Positions 50,454 to 59,566 of a stretch of 64,000 nucleotides of DNA are shown in pieces. Position 1 is the first letter of the stretch. The number at the start of each line of letters is the position of its first letter. The position numbers and the translations under genes were made by a program. Source of the DNA: Marinoscillum sp964351625 (GTDB taxonomy: Bacteria; Bacteroidota; Bacteroidia; Cytophagales; Cyclobacteriaceae); contig CAYGOV010000013.1 in the NCBI GenBank assembly GCA_964351625.1, positions 62,001 to 126,000 on the forward strand. Reading direction: 5' to 3'. A model generated the notes under the pieces. That model made no database searches. It was not told where the DNA came from and was given only the letters and a program-made list of their open reading frames with translations.

Positions 50454-50972
50454 ATGCGTATGAATACCAAAATTCAGCTTTTGCTTTTAGGCACCTCTTT
50501 GCTGGCTTGTCAAGTCAAAGTATCGAATGATGTTACAAAGAAGAGTTATAGTCACGATGTGGGAGATATACTCTTTGATAGCAGATACGATGACTCTCAT
50601 TTCACCATGTGTGACTCTTCCAAAATCTCTACCAGTCGGAGCGGTTTGGTCTATGCAAGCAACGACGGATCTGTACTGGCGGCTTGTAAAGAACTATTTG
50701 AGTTTCAGCCAGCCTTTGAGACATATAGTGGCTTTGTAACCATTCGTTTTATTGTCAACTGTCATAATCAAGCTGATCGATTTAGAGCCCAGCCGATGGA
50801 TTTTGATTTTTCCGAAAAGGAATGTCCACTACAATTAATAAATCATTTATTAGGTGTGGCAAGAGGATTAAATCACTGGAGACCTTCTTCCGAGCGACAT
50901 GCTTCTTTGGATCATGCCAAGTATTTGAATTTTAAAATAAAGGAAGGGAGGATTCAAAATGTACTGCAATAA
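50454..50972 (+). CDS. lipoprotein of unknown function
   Basis: 172 residues with lipobox LLAC (LLLLGTSLLAC). The mature part has several cysteines (HFTMCDSSK, VLAACKELFE, FIVNCHNQAD, KECPLQLINH), likely disulfide-linked, and the conserved-looking RFIVNCHNQADRFRAQPMDF and GLNHWRPSSE. This pattern is reminiscent of small TonB-C-like extracellular domains, but I do not assign it. It overlaps the TPR gene by 14 bp, so the two are translated together. A near-consensus TAACCTTG lies 20 bp before its start, but without a well-spaced -33 box. Confidence 0.7.
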   Translation: MRMNTKIQLLLLGTSLLACQVKVSNDVTKKSYSHDVGDILFDSRYDDSHFTMCDSSKISTSRSGLVYASNDGSVLAACKELFEFQPAFETYSGFVTIRFIVNCHNQADRFRAQPMDFDFSEKECPLQLINHLLGVARGLNHWRPSSERHASLDHAKYLNFKIKEGRIQNVLQ

Positions 50973-51789
50973 AATACTTTGTCTTATCTGCGCTTCATGT
51001 CTGTTCGTAACGACAGGTTTTGGCCAAGGTAATTGTCTTATATATCCAGCAAATAGTGGAGAGCGACTTGCTTGCGAGCTAAGCTACCGGGCCATAGCAT
51101 ACCGCCAGGGAAGCGGACATTCGCAAGTTCTCTTTGATGCAGCTATTAAACTGGGGCCTGAATATGCCTATGCGTACTATCAGAAGTCCGTACCCTTCTT
51201 CAAACGTGGAATGCTCACAGAAGCGTTTCCTTTGATTAATAAAGCCATAGAACTTGACCCCCATACCTACCTCAGCTACCGTGCCTATTGGTATTTTTCC
51301 AATCATAGTTTTGAGGCTTGTATTGCGGATTTGGAAAGATTCTACAGTGTCTTGAATGGAAAACTGCAATCAACGCCTGGGGGAGATTTTGAAATGAGGA
51401 TGCTGCTTTCGCTATCGTACGCTCAAACTGGTCAACTGGAAAAAGCCATTGAATTAGCAAACTTTGGCATTAATAACTTTGAGAGTATGGGCTACTACAT
51501 TAGTGCTTATGATTACCACGTGTTGGGGCTGCTCTATTATTACAATGGTCAGTTTGAAGAGGCGCAGCGTGCATTTGAAATTCAATTGAAAAGGAATGAC
51601 CGATTCGCAGATACCTATTATTACTTGGCGCTAGCCAATCGATCATTGGGTGCACAGGCGGCTGCTGACAGCCTCATGCAAGAATCTCTAGATCGATTTG
51701 AGGGCAAAAAGGATGGCATCAGCTTCGATGCATTTGCCAATTATAACGTGAGTAGATCTCAAGTTTTGGCGGAAATGAATGAGTACTAA
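50959..51789 (+). CDS. secreted TPR-repeat protein
   Basis: 276 residues with a Sec-type start (ILCLICASCLFVTTGFGQ). At least five tetratricopeptide-like units follow: EYAYAYYQKSVPFFKRGMLT, EAFPLINKAIELDPHTYLSY, AQTGQLEKAIELANFGINNF, GLLYYYNGQFEEAQRAFEIQ, ADTYYYLALANRSLGAQAAA. TPR proteins of this size are scaffolds for protein complexes in the periplasm. It is co-translated with the Cys-rich lipoprotein in front (14-bp overlap), which is the best candidate partner. Confidence 0.87.
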   Translation: MYCNKILCLICASCLFVTTGFGQGNCLIYPANSGERLACELSYRAIAYRQGSGHSQVLFDAAIKLGPEYAYAYYQKSVPFFKRGMLTEAFPLINKAIELDPHTYLSYRAYWYFSNHSFEACIADLERFYSVLNGKLQSTPGGDFEMRMLLSLSYAQTGQLEKAIELANFGINNFESMGYYISAYDYHVLGLLYYYNGQFEEAQRAFEIQLKRNDRFADTYYYLALANRSLGAQAAADSLMQESLDRFEGKKDGISFDAFANYNVSRSQVLAEMNEY

Positions 51790-52000
51790 ACTTTGTTTGA
51801 AAGTCGTTCTAGCTTTCAAATTCCAAATGACAAAAAAAATAGGGTCGTTTTGCAATTGTGCAATTAATTTCTAAGCTATCAGCTCATTTGTCATTGGTGC
51901 TAGGAGATCACCTCAAATAGAAATTAAACCAACGCTATCAGACGTGGTTATCATCTCGATTAATTTTCTTTGAGGTACAGAATTGACAAAAGCAAAATGT

Positions 52001-52501
52001 ATGATCATCTCCATGATAGCCGCTATGGGCACCAACCGATCTATCGGAAAAGACAATGACATTCCATGGCATTTGCCCGATGATTTCAAATACTTTAAAG
52101 AGACCACAGAGGGACATTATGTGATCATGGGGCGCAAAAATTTCGAGTCGCTTCCACCAAAATTCAAGCCGCTACCTAATCGGCCAAATGTCGTTATTAC
52201 TAGGCAAATAAGTTATAATGGTGAAGGTGCTGAAGTTGTACATGACTTGCAAGATGCGCTTTCGCAAGCAAAGGCGGGCGAAGAAAAAGAGGCATTCATC
52301 ATTGGTGGTGGCGAAATCTATCGTCTAGGACTAGAGGTGGCGGATAAGATTTATCTTACAGAAATCAATGCTAGCTTCGATGGAGACACGTTCTTTCCAG
52401 AATTTGACAAGAGTCTATGGGAAGAGACGTCAAGAAGCCATCATGCAGCTGATGAACGACACGCGCATAGTTTCGATTTTGTGATTTATGAAAGAATATA
52501 G
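52001..52501 (+). CDS. folA: dihydrofolate reductase
   Basis: 166 residues from the ATG at 52001, giving the standard DHFR start MIISMIAAMGTNRSIGKDND; the frame also has a TTG at 51983. Motifs: IPWHLPDDFKYFKETTEGHY (substrate pocket with the conserved Asp), VIMGRKNFESLPPKFKPLPN, RPNVVITRQ and EAFIIGGGEIYRLGLEVADK. It reduces dihydrofolate to tetrahydrofolate with NADPH, for thymidylate and purine synthesis; no thyA is adjacent. Length is normal. It is followed 15 bp downstream by an SDR gene. Confidence 0.96.
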   Translation: MIISMIAAMGTNRSIGKDNDIPWHLPDDFKYFKETTEGHYVIMGRKNFESLPPKFKPLPNRPNVVITRQISYNGEGAEVVHDLQDALSQAKAGEEKEAFIIGGGEIYRLGLEVADKIYLTEINASFDGDTFFPEFDKSLWEETSRSHHAADERHAHSFDFVIYERI

Positions 52502-52516
52502 AACGAATAGCAGGGT

Positions 52517-53314
52517 ATGACTAAAATTAAAAATCAAGTTGTGATGATCACGGGGGCCTCTTCAGGAATTGGTGAAGCATTGGCTATTGGCATGTCCGTG
52601 CTCGGTGCTCGGCTGATTATAGCTGCGCGTAGAGTAGAGGAACTAGAGCGCGTAAAGGCCGTTTGTCCCAATCCTATGAACGTGCAGATCCTTCCGTTGG
52701 ATCTGGCTGATGCCGAAAGCATAGCTTCGAAAGCAAAAGCAGCAGAAGCACTTTTTGGTCAGGTGGACATCCTCATCAATTGTGGAGGAATTAGCCAGCG
52801 TGACAAGATCATCAATACTGGAATAGATGTAGATCGCAGATTGATGGAAGTCAATTATTTCGGGACTATAGCATTGACCAAAGCACTTTTACCTGCTATG
52901 GTCGCCAGAAAGTCAGGTCATCAAGTAATTGTTACCTCCGCAGTAGGCATTCTCTATTCACCATTGAGATCGTCATATGCTGCATCTAAGCATGCTTTGC
53001 ATGGCTTTTATGATACATTGAGGGCAGAGCATCACATTGACAACTTGAAGGTTACCATTGCTTTACCGGGTTTTGTGAGGACACAGATCAGCGTGAATGC
53101 GCTAATGGGAGATGGCTCAAAGCAAAATACCATGGACAATGCACAAGAAAATGGCCTCTCACCAGAAGCTTGCGCAGCGGCAATTATTACCGCCATTGAA
53201 AAGAACAAAGAGGAAGTATATATCGGCGGATTAAAAGAAGTGGCTGGGATTTACCTCAAGCGATTTTTCCCTGGCATATTCTCCAAAGTTATTCGCAAAG
53301 CTGCAGTTACCTGA
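52517..53314 (+). CDS. classical SDR oxidoreductase
   Basis: 265 residues of a classical short-chain dehydrogenase: cofactor motif VVMITGASSGIGEALAIGMS, NAG-equivalent DILINCGGISQRDKI, catalytic Ser in VIVTSAVGILYSPLR and Tyr/Lys in SSYAASKHALHGFYD. The DHRS7-like C-terminus (VRTQISVNALMGDGSKQNTM) suggests a lipid, retinoid or sterol-like carbonyl substrate, but it is unassigned. It lies between folA (15 bp) and a subtilase gene (4 bp), so all three may share one transcript. Confidence 0.94.
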   Translation: MTKIKNQVVMITGASSGIGEALAIGMSVLGARLIIAARRVEELERVKAVCPNPMNVQILPLDLADAESIASKAKAAEALFGQVDILINCGGISQRDKIINTGIDVDRRLMEVNYFGTIALTKALLPAMVARKSGHQVIVTSAVGILYSPLRSSYAASKHALHGFYDTLRAEHHIDNLKVTIALPGFVRTQISVNALMGDGSKQNTMDNAQENGLSPEACAAAIITAIEKNKEEVYIGGLKEVAGIYLKRFFPGIFSKVIRKAAVT

Positions 53315-53318
53315 GTAT

Positions 53319-56300
53319 ATGAAGCAGATCCTTTCATATGGTTTAATGTTCATTCTGAGTTGTCTTCTTGGCTTTTCAGTAATGGGGCAGTCTTCCATGA
53401 AAAGAGGATATCTCTATATAAAGCTCAGCCTTAAGGCTATTCCAAGTGCTGCGAATAGTACTAGGAGCTTCAGCCTTTCCAATATTGAAGGAATTGAGCA
53501 ATACAATGCAGTGAAGCCGATCAATAAGTCAGGTAGGTCTGTGCCTTCAGTACTTGATGGTCTTTACAAGGTGAAAGTGAACGACGATGCTGACATTCCA
53601 TCACTTTGTGCAAAGCTCTCGAAAGAACCTAATGTGATTTATGCAGAGCCGATTGTTGAATTCCCGTTGCTTTATACACCGAGTGACCCAAATGCTTCTG
53701 ACGGAAACCAAAGCTATCTAAGTGTCATTAAAGCGTTTGAGGCTTGGGATGTGACCAAAGGTGATGATTTGCATGTCATTGGTATCATTGATTCGGGTCT
53801 TGACTTCAATCACGATGACATTATTTCTAAAATTTTCATCAATTCAGCGGATATCCCAAATGGGATAGATGACGATGGCAATGGCTACATAGATGATTAC
53901 CGCGGTTATGATTTTTCCAGCAATGATACAAGCGCACAATGCATCAGAAGTTTTCATGGAAATCGAGTAGGGGGATTGGCCGGTGCGGACACTGATAATG
54001 CTTTTGGGATAGCTGGTATGGGCTTCAATGCCAAAATAGCTGCACTGAAGGCTTACAATGAAAACACTAACCTAATTGATGCTGGGTATGAGGCCATCCT
54101 TTACGCTGCGGAGATGGGTTTCGATGTGGTTAATTTATCCTATGGGTCTCCCTATGCTTACAGTCAAGCAGGTCAGGATTTGATCAACTATGCTGTGATG
54201 GAAAAGAACATGGTGGTTGTGGCTGCTGCTGGCAATTCCAACAAAAATGAACCCTACTATCCTGCTAGTTTTCAGAACGTACTGTCGGTAGCTGCCACAA
54301 GCGTTGATGATGTCAAATCTAGTTTTAGTACCTATAGTCCTCTTGTAGATCTCGTAGCACCCGGCACTTCGATCTACTCTACTTTTAAGCTCAATGGGTT
54401 TGCCTCAGACAATGGAACTTCCTACAGCTCACCACTTGTAGCTGGTACGGCAGCATTGGTCAAGGCCGCTTTCCCGAATTACAATGCATTGCAAATCATG
54501 GAGCAAATAAGGGTGACCACTGATGATATTTATGATAAAAACCCATCGTATGAAGGTTTATTAGGAAGTGGAAGGTTAAATGCCTATCGAGCCGTTTCTG
54601 AAACCAATACCCAATCTGCACGCATGGAGAACATGACTTTTTCTGCCACCAATGGTAAATTGATTTATGCTTCAGATACAGTCACGATTGCTTTTGATGT
54701 GACAAATTATCTGCTACTTATTCAGAATCTAAAATTATCCTTTAGTAGCCAATCGCCTTATGTTGACTTTCTGGAGCCGGAGATCTCCTTTGGCAATCTA
54801 GCAACACTGACCACACAATCTTATACTTCCAAGTTTCTGAAAATTACGGAAGATCTACCAAGTGAAACGAACATATTGATCAAGGTAAGTCTTACCGGCA
54901 CTGGCTATTCTGATGTTCAGTATTTTGAGATAAGTGCAGGCCCAAAATCCTATTTATTTGACAATGGTCACATGGCTATGATGCTTCGCGATGATGGCGC
55001 TATTAATTCCTCAACAGGTCTCTCTAGCAATTTTGATTTGAAATGGAAGGATGAATCTGTGGCTATCACTCAAGGGATATTTGTTTCGAAAGATGAGACA
55101 ATGGTGGCTGATAATCTTGTTGATGAGATTGGTCAGTATACATTCAGCAATGACTTCTCAGCGAGGCAAACTTTTGAGATTAAGGATGGTGTGTTTTCAG
55201 ATTTTCAAATTTCTACCTCATTTGAAGAAACGACCCAGAATGGTATCGGCATAGCCATTGAACAAAGTACCATCTCTAATGCGTCTGAAGACTTTCTAGT
55301 ACAAACCTACCGTCTTGCCAATCAAACCAGTGATTCACTGAAGAATCTGTCATTTGGATATTACACTGATTGGTATCTCAGGACATTCACGCAAAATCGT
55401 GCGTATTTCGATAGTTCTTCTCAAATATTGATGGCTTTTGACAAGGACAGTACACTTTACGCAGGGATAAAAGTCATAGGAGATGTGAAGCCTCGCTACC
55501 ATGCGTTGGACATTGACAGTCTCAACGGCAATCAAATGGATACTCAAGCAGCTTTGGATGATGATTTGCTTTTCGCATTGTCTCAATTAGAGCCTTTTGA
55601 CAGTGCTGGACAGCTAGGAGATGGAAATGATATTGCATCATTAGCTATAGCAGATTCTATAAACTTGGGTCCAAAAGCTAGTAAAAGCGTCGCCTTTCTA
55701 TTGGCTATTGCTGACAACAAAGCAGAATTGATCAGTAAAATGTCCCAAGCCGAAACTTTGTATTCGTCATATCTAGCTAATATACCAATTATGGAGACTT
55801 TCTACAGCTGTAAAGGTGCCTCAGTTTACGTAAACCCATCTTCTGGATCGAGTTACCGCTTTTATAGTGATTACTTAGGCGAACAATTGATTGCCACCAG
55901 TGATTCCCTTCTGGTAAGTAATATTATTGGCGACACCACATTCTTTGTGAAGAATATGGATGGAGATTATGAAGGTAAACTGGAACGTGTTGACGTTATT
56001 CTAAAGGATTTTGTGGCCGATTTCATCGTTGATAAAGACACTGCTTATTTAGAAAATAACATAGCGCTCATCACCTTTACCGATATGAGTTTTGAACCAA
56101 TCAGCTGGTTATGGGATTTCGGTAATGGTAGCCAAACCAGTCAGCAAAGTCCATCAGTATATTTCACTCAGACTGGAAACTATACCGTGAAACTGACAAT
56201 TCAGAGCAAATCTGGCTGCATCGATTCATTCAGCAAAAAGGTCGTTATTGCCAAACGTCCAGCAGATCCAATCATACTGGATAGCTACGTCTGTTATGGA

Positions 56301-57470
56301 GATTCCATTAGGGTGTTCTCGCCATATGCAGATAGCATTGCTTTATATAGTGGTATTGATAATACCCAGCCGTTTGCTATTGGTAGGGCGGTATGGATCA
56401 GGAATATCACTACAGATACGGTTCTGTATGCAAAGAATATTACAGGTCCTTTTGAAAGTGAAAAATACCCTTTTCGCATATATGTAAATGAACCAAAGGC
56501 CTCATTTTCATATGCTCCAGACACGCTATCTTCAAGTATTGGCGCAGTTTTTACAAACAATGATTACCTCAATACATCATCCAAATGGTATATCGATAGT
56601 GAATTGATAAGTACTTTGGATACCTTTTATACGGCAGTTAGTTCTGAAACGCTTTCTATTTCCCTTGAGGTCATAAATGAACAAGGCTGTAAAGATTCCG
56701 TACATCAAAATCTGCTTTTCAAACAATCACCTCTACCAACGCTTGTATTTGAGCAACCATGTCAGAATGAAGCCTTAAAACTCGAGCCTCAAAATGGGAC
56801 GATATTCGGATTGTTCGCAAATGAAAATTTAACCCAATCAATTCAAAAAGGAAGGAGCCTTACTATTGAGGAGGGCATATTGGACAAGGCAACGACTGTT
56901 TATCTAGTCGGGTTAGATAGCATTCTTCCCTCTCAAGTTTTGCCTATAAATATTCAACCCATTGAATTTAGTTTTGAAATCATAGCCAGTCACGACACTC
57001 TTTATCTTGATGAGACCAATTCATTGGAATTATCTTCATCGATTACTTTGAGTAAATATGAATGGTTTGTAGATAATCAATTGGTAGAAATCATCAGTAA
57101 CCCCACATTGTTTTTTAATGCAACGGGTACTTATGAAATCAAACTTACTGGGAAAGATGAGCATGGATGTAGTGCAAGCGATACATACAATGTTCGTGTG
57201 CTCAATACTAGAATATTACCTGGTCTACTAGCAGTAGAAAGGGACTTTATCGAAATTTATCCAAACCCAACTCATGGCGAGGTTGCGCTATCAACGATTG
57301 GTGTTGAAAAGATCTACTTGACAAACCTTAGTGGGGCAGAAGTGGGAAATTATGAAGTAAATGTTGATAGAATAGAATTGCAATTGGGTCATTTACCAAA
57401 AGGGGTATATATCCTCCAATTGCACTTTCATGAAGGGGCAATAAAATCTCAAAAACTCATTCTGCAATAA
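53319..57470 (+). CDS. S8 subtilisin-like protease with PKD domains and T9SS sorting domain
   Basis: 1383 residues, secreted (LGFSVMGQ signal end). An inhibitor-I9-like prodomain (~25-125) is followed by the S8 catalytic domain with Asp in IIDSGLDFNHDD (~157), His in SFHGNRVGGLAGA (~211) and Ser in NGTSYSSPLVAGTAALVKA (~366). The His motif has Asn in place of the usual Thr. Then come a beta-sandwich region (~430-830), a PKD domain (~900-980; FGNGSQTSQQSPSVYFTQTG), another PKD-like domain (~1225-1300), and a T9SS sorting domain (IYPNPTHGEVALS...GVYILQLHF). It would act outside the cell as a nutrient-releasing protease. Confidence 0.93.
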   Translation: MKQILSYGLMFILSCLLGFSVMGQSSMKRGYLYIKLSLKAIPSAANSTRSFSLSNIEGIEQYNAVKPINKSGRSVPSVLDGLYKVKVNDDADIPSLCAKLSKEPNVIYAEPIVEFPLLYTPSDPNASDGNQSYLSVIKAFEAWDVTKGDDLHVIGIIDSGLDFNHDDIISKIFINSADIPNGIDDDGNGYIDDYRGYDFSSNDTSAQCIRSFHGNRVGGLAGADTDNAFGIAGMGFNAKIAALKAYNENTNLIDAGYEAILYAAEMGFDVVNLSYGSPYAYSQAGQDLINYAVMEKNMVVVAAAGNSNKNEPYYPASFQNVLSVAATSVDDVKSSFSTYSPLVDLVAPGTSIYSTFKLNGFASDNGTSYSSPLVAGTAALVKAAFPNYNALQIMEQIRVTTDDIYDKNPSYEGLLGSGRLNAYRAVSETNTQSARMENMTFSATNGKLIYASDTVTIAFDVTNYLLLIQNLKLSFSSQSPYVDFLEPEISFGNLATLTTQSYTSKFLKITEDLPSETNILIKVSLTGTGYSDVQYFEISAGPKSYLFDNGHMAMMLRDDGAINSSTGLSSNFDLKWKDESVAITQGIFVSKDETMVADNLVDEIGQYTFSNDFSARQTFEIKDGVFSDFQISTSFEETTQNGIGIAIEQSTISNASEDFLVQTYRLANQTSDSLKNLSFGYYTDWYLRTFTQNRAYFDSSSQILMAFDKDSTLYAGIKVIGDVKPRYHALDIDSLNGNQMDTQAALDDDLLFALSQLEPFDSAGQLGDGNDIASLAIADSINLGPKASKSVAFLLAIADNKAELISKMSQAETLYSSYLANIPIMETFYSCKGASVYVNPSSGSSYRFYSDYLGEQLIATSDSLLVSNIIGDTTFFVKNMDGDYEGKLERVDVILKDFVADFIVDKDTAYLENNIALITFTDMSFEPISWLWDFGNGSQTSQQSPSVYFTQTGNYTVKLTIQSKSGCIDSFSKKVVIAKRPADPIILDSYVCYGDSIRVFSPYADSIALYSGIDNTQPFAIGRAVWIRNITTDTVLYAKNITGPFESEKYPFRIYVNEPKASFSYAPDTLSSSIGAVFTNNDYLNTSSKWYIDSELISTLDTFYTAVSSETLSISLEVINEQGCKDSVHQNLLFKQSPLPTLVFEQPCQNEALKLEPQNGTIFGLFANENLTQSIQKGRSLTIEEGILDKATTVYLVGLDSILPSQVLPINIQPIEFSFEIIASHDTLYLDETNSLELSSSITLSKYEWFVDNQLVEIISNPTLFFNATGTYEIKLTGKDEHGCSASDTYNVRVLNTRILPGLLAVERDFIEIYPNPTHGEVALSTIGVEKIYLTNLSGAEVGNYEVNVDRIELQLGHLPKGVYILQLHFHEGAIKSQKLILQ

Positions 57471-57478
57471 AAGCGGAC

Positions 57479-58639
57479 TCAATTTTGAATGACGAACTTC
57501 TTAGTAAATGACTCACCTTTTGTATCGATAAACTTCAAGATATAAGCTCCATTTTTCAAATCACTTACATCGAGTGAGTAACGGAAGATCCCTTCACTGG
57601 TTAAGTTACTTTTGACATTGTCCACTTTACCACCTTTAAGGTCGTATAAGTAAGCATTTTCAATATACAAAGGATATGCACCTACAAGACTTGCTTTTCC
57701 TTGAGTGACCAATGTTGGATAAATGTCTACTGTATTAGTAGCTGTAACATCTGAAATTTCGATTCTTTTAGCTGGGAAATACTCAAATGCGCCATCATAA
57801 TCTACTTGAAGCAACCTGTAGAAGGACACATTGGCTTCAGGGGAAATATCAATGTATTCATAGGTGCTCAAAGTTTGTGTTGTTCCGTTTCCACCTATTT
57901 CTGCAATAGGGTAGAAGGACTTGCCATCTTCCGAACGCTCGAGGACAAAGTAGTCATTGTCTTTCTCAGAAACAGTAGACCAAGATACAGCCACCCCATT
58001 ATTTACTGCTAAGTCAAATGTTAGCAGATCGACTGGAAGTGGAACCGATCCTCCACCATTGATGTAATCTTCAATATCTTCGAGAATATTACCATCACCT
58101 GCATTCGAAAGCTCTTCTATTGTCTTTTTAGTCCCACCTTCTTCTACTATAGTACCGCTAATATTGGAAGTGGTTCCATCAGAATAAATCTGTCCAGTAC
58201 CACCAAAACCGTTTCCACCTGAATTAGCTGCTCCAATATTGCCCTTTACCACCAAGACCCCATCAATTGATCCTGCAGATTGATTTTTACCCATATTCAG
58301 GTTTCCAAGAATAACTAAATATGCACCAGCTCCAACATTTAACTCAGCGAAACCCTTTTGTGCACTAAATGTAACATCCCCATTAACAATAAGAGTACCA
58401 CTCGTCACAGTTAAAGTTCTAGTATTAGCGTTAGCAAATGATAGTGAAGATGCAACAATCTCATCTTGTATATCTGCGATATTAACAACTGGAAAATTCA
58501 AACCAGTTATCCCTGGAGAGGTTCCTCCTACCCAATTAGTACCATCCGTCCATTGTCCACCAGAATTAGCAGTCTGGGCAACCAACGAACTACTGAATAA
58601 GAAAGTTGTGATTATAAAGTATAAAACAATTCTTTTCAT
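57479..58639 (-). CDS. T9SS-exported surface protein
   Basis: 386 residues with a signal peptide (ITTFLFSSSLVAQ). The first ~190 residues are Gly/Asn/Thr-rich and beta-helix-like (GQWTDGTNWVGGTSPGITGL, LTVTSGTLIVNGDVTFSAQK, LNVGAGAYLVILGNLNMGKN). A fibronectin-like domain follows (VPLPVDLLTFDLAVNNGVAV, DNDYFVLERSEDGKSFYPIA), and the end is a T9SS sorting domain (VDIYPTLVTQGKASLV...GAYILKFIDT). Same domain plan as the larger protein at 30304-31974, which has the LLEFKGN...DNDFFEVERSFDG version. Convergent with the subtilase gene (8 bp apart). Function unknown; probably a surface or adhesive protein. Confidence 0.84.
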   Translation of the reverse strand: MKRIVLYFIITTFLFSSSLVAQTANSGGQWTDGTNWVGGTSPGITGLNFPVVNIADIQDEIVASSLSFANANTRTLTVTSGTLIVNGDVTFSAQKGFAELNVGAGAYLVILGNLNMGKNQSAGSIDGVLVVKGNIGAANSGGNGFGGTGQIYSDGTTSNISGTIVEEGGTKKTIEELSNAGDGNILEDIEDYINGGGSVPLPVDLLTFDLAVNNGVAVSWSTVSEKDNDYFVLERSEDGKSFYPIAEIGGNGTTQTLSTYEYIDISPEANVSFYRLLQVDYDGAFEYFPAKRIEISDVTATNTVDIYPTLVTQGKASLVGAYPLYIENAYLYDLKGGKVDNVKSNLTSEGIFRYSLDVSDLKNGAYILKFIDTKGESFTKKFVIQN

Positions 58640-58781
58640 AGCATTTTTTAACTGCGTATTACAAAGATACGTACTAAACCATCTATTTGGATTTATGGTT
58701 AATAGTATTCGATGATTCTACCTTCTTAAACGACAAATCTCCTTAAAACCCTACTAATTATCTTTATTATCCTATAACACT

Positions 58782-59489
58782 TTAATCTTGTTGTGCAAAA
58801 ACCTTCTTTAAAAGATCAGTAGTGCGTTGCACAGGATCTTGACGAATAGCTTTTTCTTGGTCAGCTACCAGGCTAAACAAACCCTGCAAAGCTCGCTCAG
58901 TTGCATAATCTTCCAAATTGGGATTTACATCATCCACGAATGGAATCTTGTTGTAAGTAGTAATCAAGTCACCGTAATATTTAGTTGCATTGGTGTTGTC
59001 CAAAGCTTTCTTGATCACAGGTAGGAACTTAGCTTTCAAATCAGCTGAAGTATTAGCTTTTAGATATTGAGTTGCTGCATTGTCCTCACCTTTTAAAATT
59101 CCCCAAGCGTCTTGAACACTCATGCCACGAATTGCATTTATGAATATAGGTGCTGCTTCTTTTGCTGCTTGCTCGGCACCTTCATTTAGTGTCTTCACAA
59201 ACTTATCCACCTCACCGCCAAGACCTAAGCTACGCAGCTTGTCTTCTACCTTTTGTACATCAGGCGGAAATGGGATTTTGATAGCTGGATTTCCGAAAAA
59301 TCCATTCGCTTGGGAAGCTTTTGAAGTACTGACGTTTGCACCTTTTATCAAGGCTTCTTTGAGACCAGAGATCACCTGATCTGTGGTGAGCTCATCAGTT
59401 TCGAGGTAATCACCAATAGTCTGTTGTATTTGCTGCACTGTGCAGCTCGAAAAAATCAAAAGAAGAACGAAGAGCTTAAGTATTCTCAT
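58782..59489 (-). CDS. DUF4197 family lipoprotein
   Basis: 235 residues from the ATG at 59489, chosen for its lipoprotein signal (LFVLLLIFSSC); the frame is open 23 more codons. It matches DUF4197: QVISGLKEALIKGANVSTSK, GFFGNPAIKIPFPPDVQKVE, DKLRSLGLGGEVDKFVKTLN, AAKEAAPIFINAIRGMSVQD, AWGILKGEDNAATQYLKANT. The family is helical, periplasmic or outer-membrane-anchored, and of unknown function; it is widely conserved in Bacteroidota and Proteobacteria. It is divergent from cinA (77 bp). Confidence 0.9.
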   Translation of the reverse strand: MRILKLFVLLLIFSSCTVQQIQQTIGDYLETDELTTDQVISGLKEALIKGANVSTSKASQANGFFGNPAIKIPFPPDVQKVEDKLRSLGLGGEVDKFVKTLNEGAEQAAKEAAPIFINAIRGMSVQDAWGILKGEDNAATQYLKANTSADLKAKFLPVIKKALDNTNATKYYGDLITTYNKIPFVDDVNPNLEDYATERALQGLFSLVADQEKAIRQDPVQRTTDLLKKVFAQQD

Positions 59490-59566
59490 TGTATAAAGTT
59501 TATATCTATTTTGCGTGCACAAATCTAGTTGAATAACCCAATAGTTTATTCGGAGCAAGAAAACAT

